A stretch of 64,000 nucleotides of DNA from Pirellulales bacterium. GTDB taxonomy: Bacteria > Planctomycetota > Planctomycetia > Pirellulales > JAICIG01. Made by a program: the position numbers and the translations under genes. Of this stretch, positions 8,970-16,956 are shown piece by piece (the first letter of the stretch is position 1; each line of letters starts with the position of its first letter). The stretch spans positions 1 to 64,000 of the forward strand of contig JAICLL010000010.1 in assembly GCA_025927475.1 (NCBI GenBank). The letters run 5' to 3'. A model generated the notes under the pieces. That model was not told the DNA's origin. It searched no databases and saw nothing but the letters and a program-made list of their open reading frames with translations.

Positions 8970-10108
8970 CACTCGTCTCGCTGACGTTTTCGACCGGTCG
9001 TCTCGAGAATCGCAATCAGTGTCAATACGCAGACCACCAGCAAAACTACAATCCAAGCTCCGCCTTCGTCGACCTGGTGCAGCAACAAACCGCCCAGCCC
9101 GCACGTGGCCGTGGTCAGGTAAATGGTCAACACCGCCTGACCTTTGGTCATGCCCATTTCGACCAGCCGATGCGAGAAGTGACTCTTGTCGCCCTCGAAC
9201 GGACTGCGACGCTGGCGGAGCCGAATCCAGACGACGGTCACTGTATCGTACAGCGGAACCGCCAAAATGCACAAAGGGGCCAGAATGGTGTGCGGCGGCA
9301 AGTCGCCCCCGGTAAACGTGGCCATGCTGGTGGCGGTGGCCAGGCAGAACCCGAGGAAATAGCTGCCGGCGTCGCCCATAAACAGCTTCGCCGGAGGGCG
9401 GTTGTGCCACAAAAAACCCAGCAGCGAACCGGCCAGCACCAGCAGAAACCCGCTCACAAAAAGCTGCGGCTGGTGCGTGATCGGGCTGGGCGTTGTCAGC
9501 AGCACCGCGGCCAACATCGCCGCCGCAATGGCCGCCACGCCGGCCGACAGCCCGTCCATGTTGTCGAGCATGTTGAACGAGTTGACCAGGCCCACGATCC
9601 AAATCACGCTGAGTAGGCCCGTCAGCCAAACGGATGGCAGAAACAGCGACAACCGCCAGCCTTCCCACCAACTGACCAAGACGGCGGCGACCAAAGCCTG
9701 CGTGGCCAGGCGCAGCCGCCAATCGAGGCCTCGGCGGTCGTCGATCAGCCCCAATGCCACCAAAGCCGTGGCGCACGCCAACAAGAACCAGAGTCGCGGC
9801 GCTTGCTGCTGCAAGCCGCCGACGTGCTTGGCAACCAGCGGCGGCAATGTCCACCCGCCGGGCAGCACAAAAACGCCCGGCGCGGTTTCCGTGGCATTGG
9901 CCAACATCAGGTGCCCGGCGGCAAACGGCAGCACCATGCCAAGCCAAATGGCCAGCCCGCCGCCCAGCGGGGTTGGCGTGGTGTGCACCTTGCGATGTCC
10001 GGGCCGGTCGACCAGCCCCACGTGCGGCGCTAGACGCCGGATCGCGGCAGCGGCCGCCGCCGACACAACGAGGCTCGGCACGATTGCCCCTAGCAGAAGC
10101 CAGCTCAC
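8969..10108 (-). CDS. WecA/TagO-like undecaprenyl-phosphate sugar-1-phosphate transferase
   Basis: 379 aa with about ten membrane helices. It would transfer a sugar-1-phosphate (GlcNAc-1-P or similar) from UDP-sugar to undecaprenyl phosphate on the cytoplasmic face of the membrane, starting polysaccharide assembly. Family landmarks are GLVDRPGHRKVHTTPTPLGG near the N-terminus, IDDRRGLDWRLRL, VNSFNMLDNMDGLSAG, KLFMGDAGSYFLGF and the basic loop GDKSHFSHRLVEMGMTKGQA. The GTG at 10108 is chosen because it overlaps the DUF4416 stop (GTGA) and has GGGAGG about 11 bp upstream; an ATG at 10141 would add an unlikely hydrophilic extension. The sugar specificity cannot be read from sequence. Confidence 0.88.
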   Translation of the reverse strand: MSWLLLGAIVPSLVVSAAAAAAIRRLAPHVGLVDRPGHRKVHTTPTPLGGGLAIWLGMVLPFAAGHLMLANATETAPGVFVLPGGWTLPPLVAKHVGGLQQQAPRLWFLLACATALVALGLIDDRRGLDWRLRLATQALVAAVLVSWWEGWRLSLFLPSVWLTGLLSVIWIVGLVNSFNMLDNMDGLSAGVAAIAAAMLAAVLLTTPSPITHQPQLFVSGFLLVLAGSLLGFLWHNRPPAKLFMGDAGSYFLGFCLATATSMATFTGGDLPPHTILAPLCILAVPLYDTVTVVWIRLRQRRSPFEGDKSHFSHRLVEMGMTKGQAVLTIYLTTATCGLGGLLLHQVDEGGAWIVVLLVVCVLTLIAILETTGRKRQRDE

Positions 10109-10653
10109 CGAGGGCTGCCCTCCCGCGTGCGTCGCTGCCAATCGTCGCGGACGCGGCTGAAGAACGCCTGAAAATCATCGCGGCGATAATCGGGATAGGT
10201 CCATTCGCGCGGTTGCCAGCGTCCGCCGCGGAAATACAGCGTCACTTCGGCATAGATGCCGCGCCCAAGGTAGAGGCGGTGTGAATGGTCTTTGGTCGAG
10301 GCCAGCACCAGCTTGGCGGCCGTCAAGTAGCCGGGGTCGAGATTCAAAGGCCGCGGCTCGGGCCAGGCAGACGCCCGGGCGTATTCTTCTTCCCAGGCAT
10401 TGGTTTGCAGTTTCACATCGATCAATTGTTCGGGCGGCATGGGCCGTTCAAACACCAGGAATTGTTTGAGCAACCCGCTGCCCATCGTGCTCTGGTAATA
10501 ATCGGTTTCGGTGAAGGCAAAGGCTTCGCTGCGATCGGCGATCGGTCCCCAGGCCGCCGCGCTTTGCTGGGCCGCCCATTGCAAGGCGTCTTCATAGCGG
10601 CTGACGGCCGCCAGTAAGAACGGTACGGGGGGGTGTGGAGCGGGCTGGCCCAT
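10105..10653 (-). CDS. DUF4416 family protein
   Basis: 182 aa starting MGQPAPHPPVPFLLAAVSRYEDALQWA, the normal start of DUF4416 proteins. A longer frame to 10773 adds a non-conserved leader. Further family landmarks are FTETDYYQSTMGSGLLKQF, RPLNLDPGYLTAAKLVLAST, KDHSHRLYLGRGIYAEVTL and WTYPDYR. It is a soluble cytoplasmic protein with no known reaction. It heads the minus-strand polysaccharide operon and its stop overlaps the GTG of the WecA-like gene. It is divergent from the restriction-modification pair, with about 110 bp between the two starts. Confidence 0.85.
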   Translation of the reverse strand: MGQPAPHPPVPFLLAAVSRYEDALQWAAQQSAAAWGPIADRSEAFAFTETDYYQSTMGSGLLKQFLVFERPMPPEQLIDVKLQTNAWEEEYARASAWPEPRPLNLDPGYLTAAKLVLASTKDHSHRLYLGRGIYAEVTLYFRGGRWQPREWTYPDYRRDDFQAFFSRVRDDWQRRTREGSPR

Positions 10654-10692
10654 GCAATCAATAATAATCGAATTAGCTGCAAAAAGAACGAG

Positions 10693-10721
10693 TTGCGGCT
10701 TTGGCGCGGCAGGTCCATAAT
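10693..10721 (+). promoter_or_regulatory. Candidate sigma70-type promoter for the restriction-modification pair
   Basis: TTGCGG (10693-10698), a 17-bp spacer and CATAAT (10716-10721) lie 41 bp before the ATG at 10762. If used, transcription would begin near 10728, which rules out the ATGs at 10633 and 10720 as starts of the methyltransferase. Confidence 0.45.
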
Positions 10722-10761
10722 GGGGCAGATTCTTCTGCAACCATGGACTGAGGGGAGCAAG

Positions 10762-11736
10762 ATGCTGAGCCAAGGCCGTTTGGATCCGGAATTGGATTGG
10801 GTGAAAGAATTGCGGCTTGACCGGTTTACTCCGGCCTACAGCACGCCGAGCGGTGCGCTCTTTCGACTGGATGCGATCAAACTGCTATCCACATTGCCTA
10901 GCAATAGCGTTGATTTGGTGCTTACATCGCCTCCGTTCGCTTTGACTCGTAAAAAGGAATATGGCAACGAGCCGCTTGAACTCTACATCAGCTGGTTCAT
11001 GCCGTTTTGTGCGGAGATCAAGCGAGTATTAAAGCCGACCGGTAGTTTTGTGCTCGACATCGGAGGGGCGTGGAAGCCTGGTGTCCCGGTGCGTAGCGTC
11101 TACCATTTCGAGCTCGCCGTACGGCTGGCGAAAGATTTCCACCTCGCCCAAGAGTTTTACTGGTACAATCCATCCAGGCTCCCGACGCCCGCCGAATGGG
11201 TGACGGTTCGTCGGTTGAGGGTCAAAGACGCTGTGAACATGGTTTGGTGGTTCTCGAAGACGGAATGGCCCAAAGCAGACAACCGCCGCGTTCTTCAACC
11301 CTATAGTGAAAGCATGAAAGGGCTTATCAAGCACGGCTATAAGGCGATGAAACGTCCGTCGGGGCACGACATCTCTACGAAGTTCCAACGCGACAACGGG
11401 GGCGCCATTCCACCGAACCTGATTTCGATCGCGAACACAGAATCCAACAGCGCGTATTTGCGCGCGTGCCGAGATCGGGGCATCAAGCCGCATCCGGCGC
11501 GATACCCGGAGCAACTGGTCAAGTTCTTCATCGACTTTCTCACCGACCGGGGCGACCTTATCGTGGATCCGTTCGCTGGCAGCAATGTGACCGGCTCAGT
11601 CAGTAACCAACATGGTCGGCGATGGCTTGCCTCGGAAATTGAACCGAAATATGTGGAAGGATCGATGATTCGCTTCGAATGTGGGCCGCTATTCGATAAG
11701 CTATCGTCATCAACTGCGAACTCGCAAAGGGGCTAA
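10762..11736 (+). CDS. Type II DNA methyltransferase, beta class (probable N4-cytosine or N6-adenine)
   Basis: 324 aa from the ATG at 10762, which has a strong AGGGGAG ribosome site 5 bp upstream. Catalytic motif IV, LTSPPF, is near the N-terminus and the SAM-binding motif DPFAGSNVTG near the C-terminus. This is the permuted order of beta-class methyltransferases; SPP[FY] is usual for N4-cytosine enzymes. Other conserved blocks are RVLKPTGSFVLDIGG and HPARYPEQLVKFFIDFL. It would methylate the host DNA at the site cut by the partner endonuclease 6 bp downstream. The pair looks more AT-rich by eye than its neighbours, in keeping with horizontal acquisition. The recognition sequence is unknown. 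Confidence 0.85.
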   Translation: MLSQGRLDPELDWVKELRLDRFTPAYSTPSGALFRLDAIKLLSTLPSNSVDLVLTSPPFALTRKKEYGNEPLELYISWFMPFCAEIKRVLKPTGSFVLDIGGAWKPGVPVRSVYHFELAVRLAKDFHLAQEFYWYNPSRLPTPAEWVTVRRLRVKDAVNMVWWFSKTEWPKADNRRVLQPYSESMKGLIKHGYKAMKRPSGHDISTKFQRDNGGAIPPNLISIANTESNSAYLRACRDRGIKPHPARYPEQLVKFFIDFLTDRGDLIVDPFAGSNVTGSVSNQHGRRWLASEIEPKYVEGSMIRFECGPLFDKLSSSTANSQRG

Positions 11737-11742
11737 CGAAGA

Positions 11743-12777
11743 GTGCGTGGTACTCCGTTCCGCCGGCTCGTCGACGCATTCGTTGATCAGCTTGAACGAT
11801 CGAGCGCGACAGTCATCCGGGCCCGCGAAGTCGACAGCGATCGGCCAGCACGCTTGCGCGTGATCTCGGCCTCAGGAATGACGGATTGTATTTTATTTCT
11901 CTGGACTGTCACCGGCGGCGGGGGCGGGCCGGAAGTCCGTCCAGCCAATGAGCGCCGGATCCAGATGACGGGGGTGGCCGGCATTCCACTTGAGCCGGGT
12001 TCACGAACCTTGTTGGGCGGATGGAGCGAGGAATTCGGCGCATACAGTTTTTGGGACCCACGTAGGCACGCGCGATCAAGAAGCCGGTCGCCCAGCTTGC
12101 AGGTTACGGCGGAGACGCTCGACATGGCCGGACAGGCTGGCATTGCGACCTACCTTCGCCCAGCGGATCTCGGACGCGAGGTCGTTGTGGCTTTAGCGCC
12201 CGCGTCGTTGCTTTGGTACGTCGAGCATGGCTTGCCACTACATAACGCCGAAGAAGATGCGCTGGCGGCAGGCGAATTGGCGGACGCAACCCCGGACGAG
12301 GAACGGAATTTCATCGATGACTCGCAGACGCCATCACAAGCAGCGCGCCGATACGACCTTGTAGAAACCATGAGGCCATATCGAGACGCCAGGTTCCGGC
12401 GGCAAGTGCTCCATGCATATCGGTTCCGATGCACGGTCTGCCGCTACGCGCTCAAACTGGTAGACGCGGCACATATCGTTCCGGTGTCTTTCCCGGAATC
12501 GACTGATGCTGTGACGAACGGCTTAGCTCTTTGCAGGCTGCATCACGCCGCGTACGATGGTGGTCTTCTCGGCATTCGGTCTGATTTTTCGCTACTCATC
12601 AACCACGATGTCGAGCGTCGGCTCACCGATCTTCGGCTGAGTAGCGGCCTAGCAGATTTTAAGGAGCGATTGCCCGAGCGTATAACGCCCCCGATGTCGA
12701 TCGAGGCAAGACCGACGCCGATGAACCTAATCCTCGGATTGCGCGCCCGGCGGTGGCCGACTTCGCTGATCGCATGA
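11743..12777 (+). CDS. HNH-type restriction endonuclease
   Basis: 344 aa, GTG start 6 bp after the methyltransferase stop with an AAAGGGG ribosome site. The C-terminal third has an HNH_2-type nuclease domain: CTVCRYALKLVDAAHIVPVS, then NGLALCRLHHAAYDGGLLGI, with the AHIVP His and the LCRLHHAAYD block as likely catalytic and metal-binding residues. The N-terminal 200 residues show no recognised family and probably recognise DNA. The layout of methyltransferase followed by HNH nuclease makes a type II restriction enzyme the best call. A methyl-directed or solitary nuclease is less likely because of the tight coupling. Confidence 0.8.
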   Translation: MRGTPFRRLVDAFVDQLERSSATVIRAREVDSDRPARLRVISASGMTDCILFLWTVTGGGGGPEVRPANERRIQMTGVAGIPLEPGSRTLLGGWSEEFGAYSFWDPRRHARSRSRSPSLQVTAETLDMAGQAGIATYLRPADLGREVVVALAPASLLWYVEHGLPLHNAEEDALAAGELADATPDEERNFIDDSQTPSQAARRYDLVETMRPYRDARFRRQVLHAYRFRCTVCRYALKLVDAAHIVPVSFPESTDAVTNGLALCRLHHAAYDGGLLGIRSDFSLLINHDVERRLTDLRLSSGLADFKERLPERITPPMSIEARPTPMNLILGLRARRWPTSLIA

Positions 12778-12934
12778 GCGAGAAGACCCCCGGAAATCGA
12801 GCACGCAACTTTTTGATTCGCCTGACCTTACCATTTCCCCGGGCTTTCGGACTTGCCACGAGTGCCCCGATCCTTTACCAATACGTCGATTCTTGGGATG
12901 ATGGTCTAAGAATCGCGTTTTTTCTGAGTACGTA

Positions 12935-13408
12935 GTGCCGTTTATGATCGACGTTCACGAGCCGGCTGACGTAGCCGGCGCGACCCTGCTTCGCCCCTGC
13001 CCGGCTGCCGATGAGTTCGAGTTCGTCGGGCGGCATTTGCTGGCCAGCTACGTGGGCTGCGACGCCGCGGCCTTGGCCGATGAAACGGCCTTGCTGGCCG
13101 CCATGAAAGCCGCCGTCAAGGCCTCGGGCGCCACGCTCATCAGCAGCGTGCAGCATTCGTTCACGCCCTCGGGCATGACCGCCGTGATGCTGCTGTCGGA
13201 GAGCCACGCCAGCATCCACACCTATCCCGAACACCGGGCCTGCTTTGTCGATTTGTTTACCTGCGGTCGCAGTTGCAGCGCTGAACGGTTCGACGCGGTG
13301 ATGTGCAAATACCTCAAGCCGACCCGCGTCGATCGCCGGACCATCTTACGTCACGGAGCCGCCGACGGCCGCCTCTCGGACGATCGGTTCAACGAGTGGG
13401 CGGCATAA
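12935..13408 (+). CDS. speD: S-adenosylmethionine decarboxylase proenzyme (SpeD/SpeH type)
   Basis: 157 aa. The sequence SESHASIHTYPEH contains the autocleavage Ser (residue 93) that becomes the pyruvoyl cofactor. GRHLLASYVGC near the N-terminus and FVDLFTCG after the cleavage site are also typical. The enzyme makes decarboxylated SAM, the aminopropyl donor for spermidine, in the cytoplasm. The spermidine synthase gene follows 255 bp downstream with repeat elements between them. The GTG at 12935 is given; the ATG at 12944 (MIDVHEP) is equally possible and neither has a clear ribosome site. Confidence 0.9.
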   Translation: MPFMIDVHEPADVAGATLLRPCPAADEFEFVGRHLLASYVGCDAAALADETALLAAMKAAVKASGATLISSVQHSFTPSGMTAVMLLSESHASIHTYPEHRACFVDLFTCGRSCSAERFDAVMCKYLKPTRVDRRTILRHGAADGRLSDDRFNEWAA

Positions 13409-13431
13409 CGTCGCCTTTCGCCGGAGCGAAC

Positions 13432-13646
13432 CTAAATGACCTTGCACGATCGTGGGAATGCGGAACCTGGAAGCCCGACGCGTAAGCGAGGGGGGTGGAC
13501 CGGTTTTTCCCTCGCTAACGCGTCGGGCTTCCACATCGGGGGCGTCTCATCCTGATATTGGCCTCCACGGTCATTTAGCGACTCCCGACGGCACAAGGGC
13601 CGGGGCTACCGAGTTCACCACCCGGCCACAAGGGCCGGGCCTACCG
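13432..13646. repeat. Cluster of REP-like repeats between speD and speE
   Basis: A long imperfect hairpin has arms 13468-13493 and 13508-13533; each arm contains GAAGCCCGACGCG, and the loop is about 15 bp. It is flanked by an inverted 10-mer, CTAAATGACC (13432-13441) and GGTCATTTAG (13569-13578). Two copies of a second element, CACAAGGGCCGGGGCTACCG-like, follow at 13591-13611 and 13623-13646. The second element recurs inside the gene at 39457-40812. Confidence 0.75.
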
Positions 13647-13663
13647 AAATCGCATATTCACTG

Positions 13664-14731
13664 ATGATGGATCGTTCGCTCTCGCCGCCGACGCGGCCTT
13701 ATCCGCTGCCGCCGCTGCCGCCCAACCGGTTTTACGTCGATCGTGTCGATCCGGCCAGCGTGGGCGATGGCGCGCTGGTGCTGGTCGAAGATTCCGACGC
13801 CTTCGACCGCTATCATTACCGCCTCAAGCAGGTGGCCTACCAAGGTCGGACGGCTTTCCAGAATGTTCTGATTGCCGACACCTATAACTTTGGCCGCGTG
13901 CTGGTGCTCGACGGCGCCATTCAAAGCTCCAGCGACGATGAAAAGCTGTATCACGAACTGCTGGTGCAACCGGCCATGCTGCGGCATCCCGATCCGCGCC
14001 AGGTGCTGATCATCGGCGGCGGCGAAGGGGCGACGCTGCGCGAGGCGCTCGTCCACCGCTCGGTGCAGTCGGCCACGATGGTCGATCTCGATCGCGAGGT
14101 GGTCGAGCTGTGCCGCGAGCACCTGCGGCGCTGGCATCAGGGGGCTTTTGACGATCCGCGCGCCCGGCTGGTGTTCGACGATGGCCGCAAGTTTGTGGCC
14201 GCCGCCGACGATCTCTACGACGTGGTGATCATCGACGTGGTCGATATGCTCGACAACGGGCCAGCCCAGGCGCTCTACACACGGCAGTTTTACGAGCTGC
14301 TGCGAGGCCGCTTGCGGCCCGGCGGCCTGCTGGTGGTGCAGGGTCTCGAGTTTTCGTTCCTTGATGACAAGCAACACGTCGCTCTCTCGCGCACGTTGCG
14401 GGCGGTTTTTGCGGAAGTACATAGCTACCGGGTACATGTGCCCTCGTTCTTGGCATCGTGGGGCTTTTTGATGGCGTCCGATTGGTTCGCCCCGAGCGAG
14501 TGGAGCGCCAGCGATATCGATCGGGCGATTGTCGCCAAACTCGGCACGCAGTGGTTGAACCATCTGACGGGCGATTTCCTTAAAAGCTGCTTCACTCACT
14601 GTAAGGAAACGCAGTTTCTGCTCTCGCTGCCGGGACCGATTCTGGAGGACGACGTGCCGTTCCTTCCGCCACCCGATATCGAAGACGTCGAACCCGACGC
14701 GGCGCAATTTCCGATTCTTCCCACGCAGTGA
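13664..14731 (+). CDS. speE: Polyamine aminopropyltransferase (spermidine synthase)
   Basis: 355 aa. Transfers the aminopropyl group of decarboxylated SAM to putrescine or a related amine. Landmarks are QNVLIADTYNFGRVLVLDG, DEKLYHELLVQPAML, the nucleotide-binding VLIIGGGEGATLREAL, MVDLDREVVELC, and the active-site Asp region VIIDVVDMLDNGPAQALYT followed by FYELLRGRLRPGG. The length is somewhat above the usual 280-300 aa because of a proline-rich N-terminus and a C-terminal tail. With speD upstream this gives a spermidine-forming pathway. Its TGA overlaps the GTG of the downstream membrane protein. Confidence 0.9.
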   Translation: MMDRSLSPPTRPYPLPPLPPNRFYVDRVDPASVGDGALVLVEDSDAFDRYHYRLKQVAYQGRTAFQNVLIADTYNFGRVLVLDGAIQSSSDDEKLYHELLVQPAMLRHPDPRQVLIIGGGEGATLREALVHRSVQSATMVDLDREVVELCREHLRRWHQGAFDDPRARLVFDDGRKFVAAADDLYDVVIIDVVDMLDNGPAQALYTRQFYELLRGRLRPGGLLVVQGLEFSFLDDKQHVALSRTLRAVFAEVHSYRVHVPSFLASWGFLMASDWFAPSEWSASDIDRAIVAKLGTQWLNHLTGDFLKSCFTHCKETQFLLSLPGPILEDDVPFLPPPDIEDVEPDAAQFPILPTQ

Positions 14732-15642
14732 ACCGCGAGCTTTCGCCAGGCGAAAGGCGATTTGGTATGGCCGACACCGGCGGGCCCACGAGCGGCGCAG
14801 CGGCCCAGGAAGCCGCCCATGCCTTGCGCATTCGGTTCGGTGAAGCGCAGGCGAGCGAGCGATCGGTCGTGCGCACGTTTCACGATCCGTATGTGCGCGA
14901 GGCGGTCAGCAAGCCCTTGGGCGTCGATGAAGTGCTGGCTACCGCTGCCCTAGCAAGTCCGCCGCTCGATCGGCTCGATTTTCTGTTTTTGCCCAGCGGC
15001 TCGGCCTCACCCATTGAACTGCAACGACGGGCCGAAGCCTGGATGAACGACCCGGCGTTTTCTCCCGCCGCGCCCACCATCGACCTGGTGCTGCAAAGCG
15101 ATCGGGTGTTGTGGCGGCCGGGTCGGGCGGTGCTGCTGGGCACAAGCCGCCGAATGCCCGAAATGCTGGCCGGGCTGGTCGATTTTTCTTTTTATGAAAG
15201 CGAACTACGTCGCCTGGAGCAAGAGCTGCAAGACGCCTGGGCGACCGCCGAAGCCGATGTTCTCTTGACGCACGGAATCGGCCGCGCGTCGCTGGCCCGG
15301 CAAGAGCATGTCAATCAGATGACTCGCAGTACGGCCTTGCGGCGGATCCGCTTCGCGCGGCTTTCGCCCCATCTCGAAAAGGCCCCGGCCACGCTGCCGG
15401 GCGCCGGTCGGCGGCTGGCCACCGAGTTGGCTATGCAAGCCGAAGTCGCCGAGCGCTTGAAGTATATCGACGACCGCTTAGAGGTCTTCGAAGACCTGTA
15501 TGAATTGGCCAACGACCGGCTCAGCGAATTTCGTTACTTCAGCCGAGAGTATCGGCTGGAGGCCTGGATCGTCGTGCTGTTGGTGTTCGAGTCGCTGCTG
15601 ATCATCGGCGAGCTGGCGATTTCTTGGTATCTATCGGAGTAG
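14728..15642 (+). CDS. DUF155/RMD1-like membrane-anchored protein
   Basis: 304 aa. Soluble N-terminal part, then a helical segment (ERLKYIDDRLEVFEDLYELANDRLSEFRYF), ending in one membrane helix (IVVLLVFESLLIIGELAISWYL). This tail strongly resembles the DUF155 (RMD1/YagE) family, and the overall length fits. GTG 14728 overlaps the speE stop (GTGA); the ATG at 14767 (MADTGGP) is an alternative. Cotranscription with speE is likely. Bacterial members have no known reaction. The family call rests mainly on the C-terminal half. Confidence 0.6.
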   Translation: MNRELSPGERRFGMADTGGPTSGAAAQEAAHALRIRFGEAQASERSVVRTFHDPYVREAVSKPLGVDEVLATAALASPPLDRLDFLFLPSGSASPIELQRRAEAWMNDPAFSPAAPTIDLVLQSDRVLWRPGRAVLLGTSRRMPEMLAGLVDFSFYESELRRLEQELQDAWATAEADVLLTHGIGRASLARQEHVNQMTRSTALRRIRFARLSPHLEKAPATLPGAGRRLATELAMQAEVAERLKYIDDRLEVFEDLYELANDRLSEFRYFSREYRLEAWIVVLLVFESLLIIGELAISWYLSE

Positions 15643-15648
15643 GGCGGC

Positions 15649-15909
15649 TTATCGCATTCGTACCCCGGCCTCTTGGACATCGCCGAGGGCTTTTTCTTCG
15701 TCGGCGGCGTTGGCGATGCGGTTCAACTCTGCCCGGGCTTGCTGGCGAGAGACTCCATAACGCGAGGCATAGGCATCGACCGCCTGCGGGGTGTAGGCGC
15801 GGCCCATTGATTGGGGCTTGACCTTTTCCGGCGTTTCACAGCCGCCTGCCATTGCCGCTGCGAAGCCAACCACCATTGCCGCGCCGCGGCGGCGATACCA
15901 AGTACTCAT
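15649..15909 (-). CDS. Small lipoprotein of unknown function
   Basis: 86 aa. A basic N-terminus and hydrophobic stretch end in AAMAGGCETPEK, a plausible lipobox with Cys24. The mature part is short and charged, with the segment YTPQAVDAYASRYGVSRQQARAEL cut here by eye into two probable helices. It is convergent with the DUF155-like gene, with only 6 bp between the stops, and lies 136 bp downstream of csrA on the same strand. No function can be given. Confidence 0.6.
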   Translation of the reverse strand: MSTWYRRRGAAMVVGFAAAMAGGCETPEKVKPQSMGRAYTPQAVDAYASRYGVSRQQARAELNRIANAADEEKALGDVQEAGVRMR

Positions 15910-16045
15910 GGTTTCTCCTGGTCACCCTCGGGAAGTGGGCGGCGATCATAGCGGCATCGTCCCCGGGGGCCAAGCCAGATTGTCGCAGTGAGTGACCCGC
16001 GATGCCCCGGCAGGGCCGCCGGGGCATCGCGGGCACTACGAGAGG

Positions 16046-16261
16046 CTAGCCCGTGCAGGCCAACTGGGCAGTCTGGACGCTGGGATCCCAGTTTTGGCGG
16101 TCTTGCTCCAGACGCTGAAAGACCTCTTGGCGGTGAATGGGCACTTCGGCGGGACCGTCGAAGCCCAGCCTGACCTTGTCGCCCCGGACTTCCAGGACCG
16201 TGACGGTGATGTTGCCGTCGATGACGATTTGCTCTCCACGAGTGCGAGATAGAACGAGCAT
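16046..16261 (-). CDS. csrA: Carbon storage regulator CsrA
   Basis: 71 aa starting MLVLSRTRGEQIVIDGNI, with VRLGFDGPAEVPIHRQEVF, both diagnostic of CsrA, the dimeric RNA-binding translational regulator that binds GGA motifs in mRNA leaders. The C-terminal extension is short. An AGGGAAAC-like ribosome site precedes the ATG. Its leader, about 40 bp upstream, contains a small hairpin ACGGAAT/ATTCCGT at 16299-16314. No flagellar gene is nearby, so the usual fliW-csrA context is absent here. Confidence 0.93.
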   Translation of the reverse strand: MLVLSRTRGEQIVIDGNITVTVLEVRGDKVRLGFDGPAEVPIHRQEVFQRLEQDRQNWDPSVQTAQLACTG

Positions 16262-16355
16262 GAGTTTCCCTACCCTTTGCCTGGTACGGCGGTTACGAAC
16301 GGAATAAATTCCGTCCTACGTAAAAAAAGACGCGACTGCCCGATGCGCCGTTACC

Positions 16356-16415
16356 AGACTCATGCCGGTTGGCCCAAGACTCATGCCGGTTGGCCCAGAC
16401 TTATGTGGGTCGGCA
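16356..16415. repeat. 21-bp tandem repeat upstream of csrA
   Basis: The unit AGACTCATGCCGGTTGGCCC plus A occurs twice exactly, at 16356-16376 and 16377-16397. A decayed third copy (GACTTATGTGGGTCGGCA) follows at 16398-16415. It lies about 100 bp before the csrA start. Confidence 0.8.
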
Positions 16416-16590
16416 GAGTGTTGCTCGATCGTGAAGCATCATCGGTGAACAAAAAAACCTCTGTCGCGCCGCGGGGGCACGCAGAGGCCGTCACAACCTT
16501 TGGTCATTGTCCGCCTTGAACAAGGCCGCCCGAGAAAGTACCTAGAGTAAAACGAGGCGTCAAGAGCAGTTTTTGGGTTTATGGCTCTTC

Positions 16591-16926
16591 CGCAGAATCT
16601 GTGGATAGCTTTCGCACTGGTTCGCAGCGCGACCCTGCGTTTTCTGAGGGATGGCCGGGCAAATAAATGAGGTGCTGACTGACGAGTAAAGAACCCTGGC
16701 CCGCTATAGCGGGCCAGGGCCAAGCGAGTCATTTACCCGGAGCGGACCTGGCTATCCCTTGTCAGGTTGCTCGCCAGCAGAGCCCGACTCCGTTTCACCT
16801 ATCCGCCGATCATTCTACCACGAGTTATTGATGTTCAAATCGCCGCGCCATTTATTTGCCCGGCCAATGCCTGAAAAAAACGCATCCCGGCGCGGTTATA
16901 CGCCGGAATCACCCACAGATTCTGCG
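16591..16926. repeat. Inverted pair of ~78-bp structured elements flanking a palindrome
   Basis: The copy at 16849-16926 (plus) and the copy at 16669-16591 (minus) share a perfect 17-mer (CATTTATTTGCCCGGCC), a CTGAAAA/AACGCA block and a perfect 14-mer (CCACAGATTCTGCG) at nearly the same spacing (64 versus 65 bases between box starts). Between the boxes each copy can form a hairpin at the same place with different sequence: TCGCGCT...AGTGCGA in one and CCGGCG...CGCCGG in the other. The spacer holds a perfect 26-bp palindrome at 16694-16719 and a nested stem, 16724-16774. No coding sequence is supported in 16262-16956. Confidence 0.75.
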
Positions 16927-16956
16927 CAGGAGCCGGGTTTTTTGTAGCCGGGTGCT

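Noticed and set aside
7317-10178. A 953-codon open frame covering both a membrane protein and the WecA-like gene
   Set aside because: The upstream 400 codons are out of frame with the clearly conserved WecA-like protein on the same strand. The real start is the ATG at 8969, overlapping the WecA stop.
12778-12934. Short frame between the HNH nuclease and speD
   Set aside because: It overlaps the nuclease end, is only 60 codons and has no conserved features or ribosome site.
13658-14707. Long minus-strand open frame opposite speE
   Set aside because: It is a mirror of the highly conserved spermidine synthase; high GC creates long antisense frames. Same reasoning applies to frames opposite the SdrD-B repeats (19357-20433) and the YhaN-like gene (42258-43877).
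16694-16774. Possible tRNA or known riboswitch from the stems in this stretch
   Set aside because: No cloverleaf, anticodon arm or recognised riboswitch core can be drawn; it is left as an unexplained structured element.
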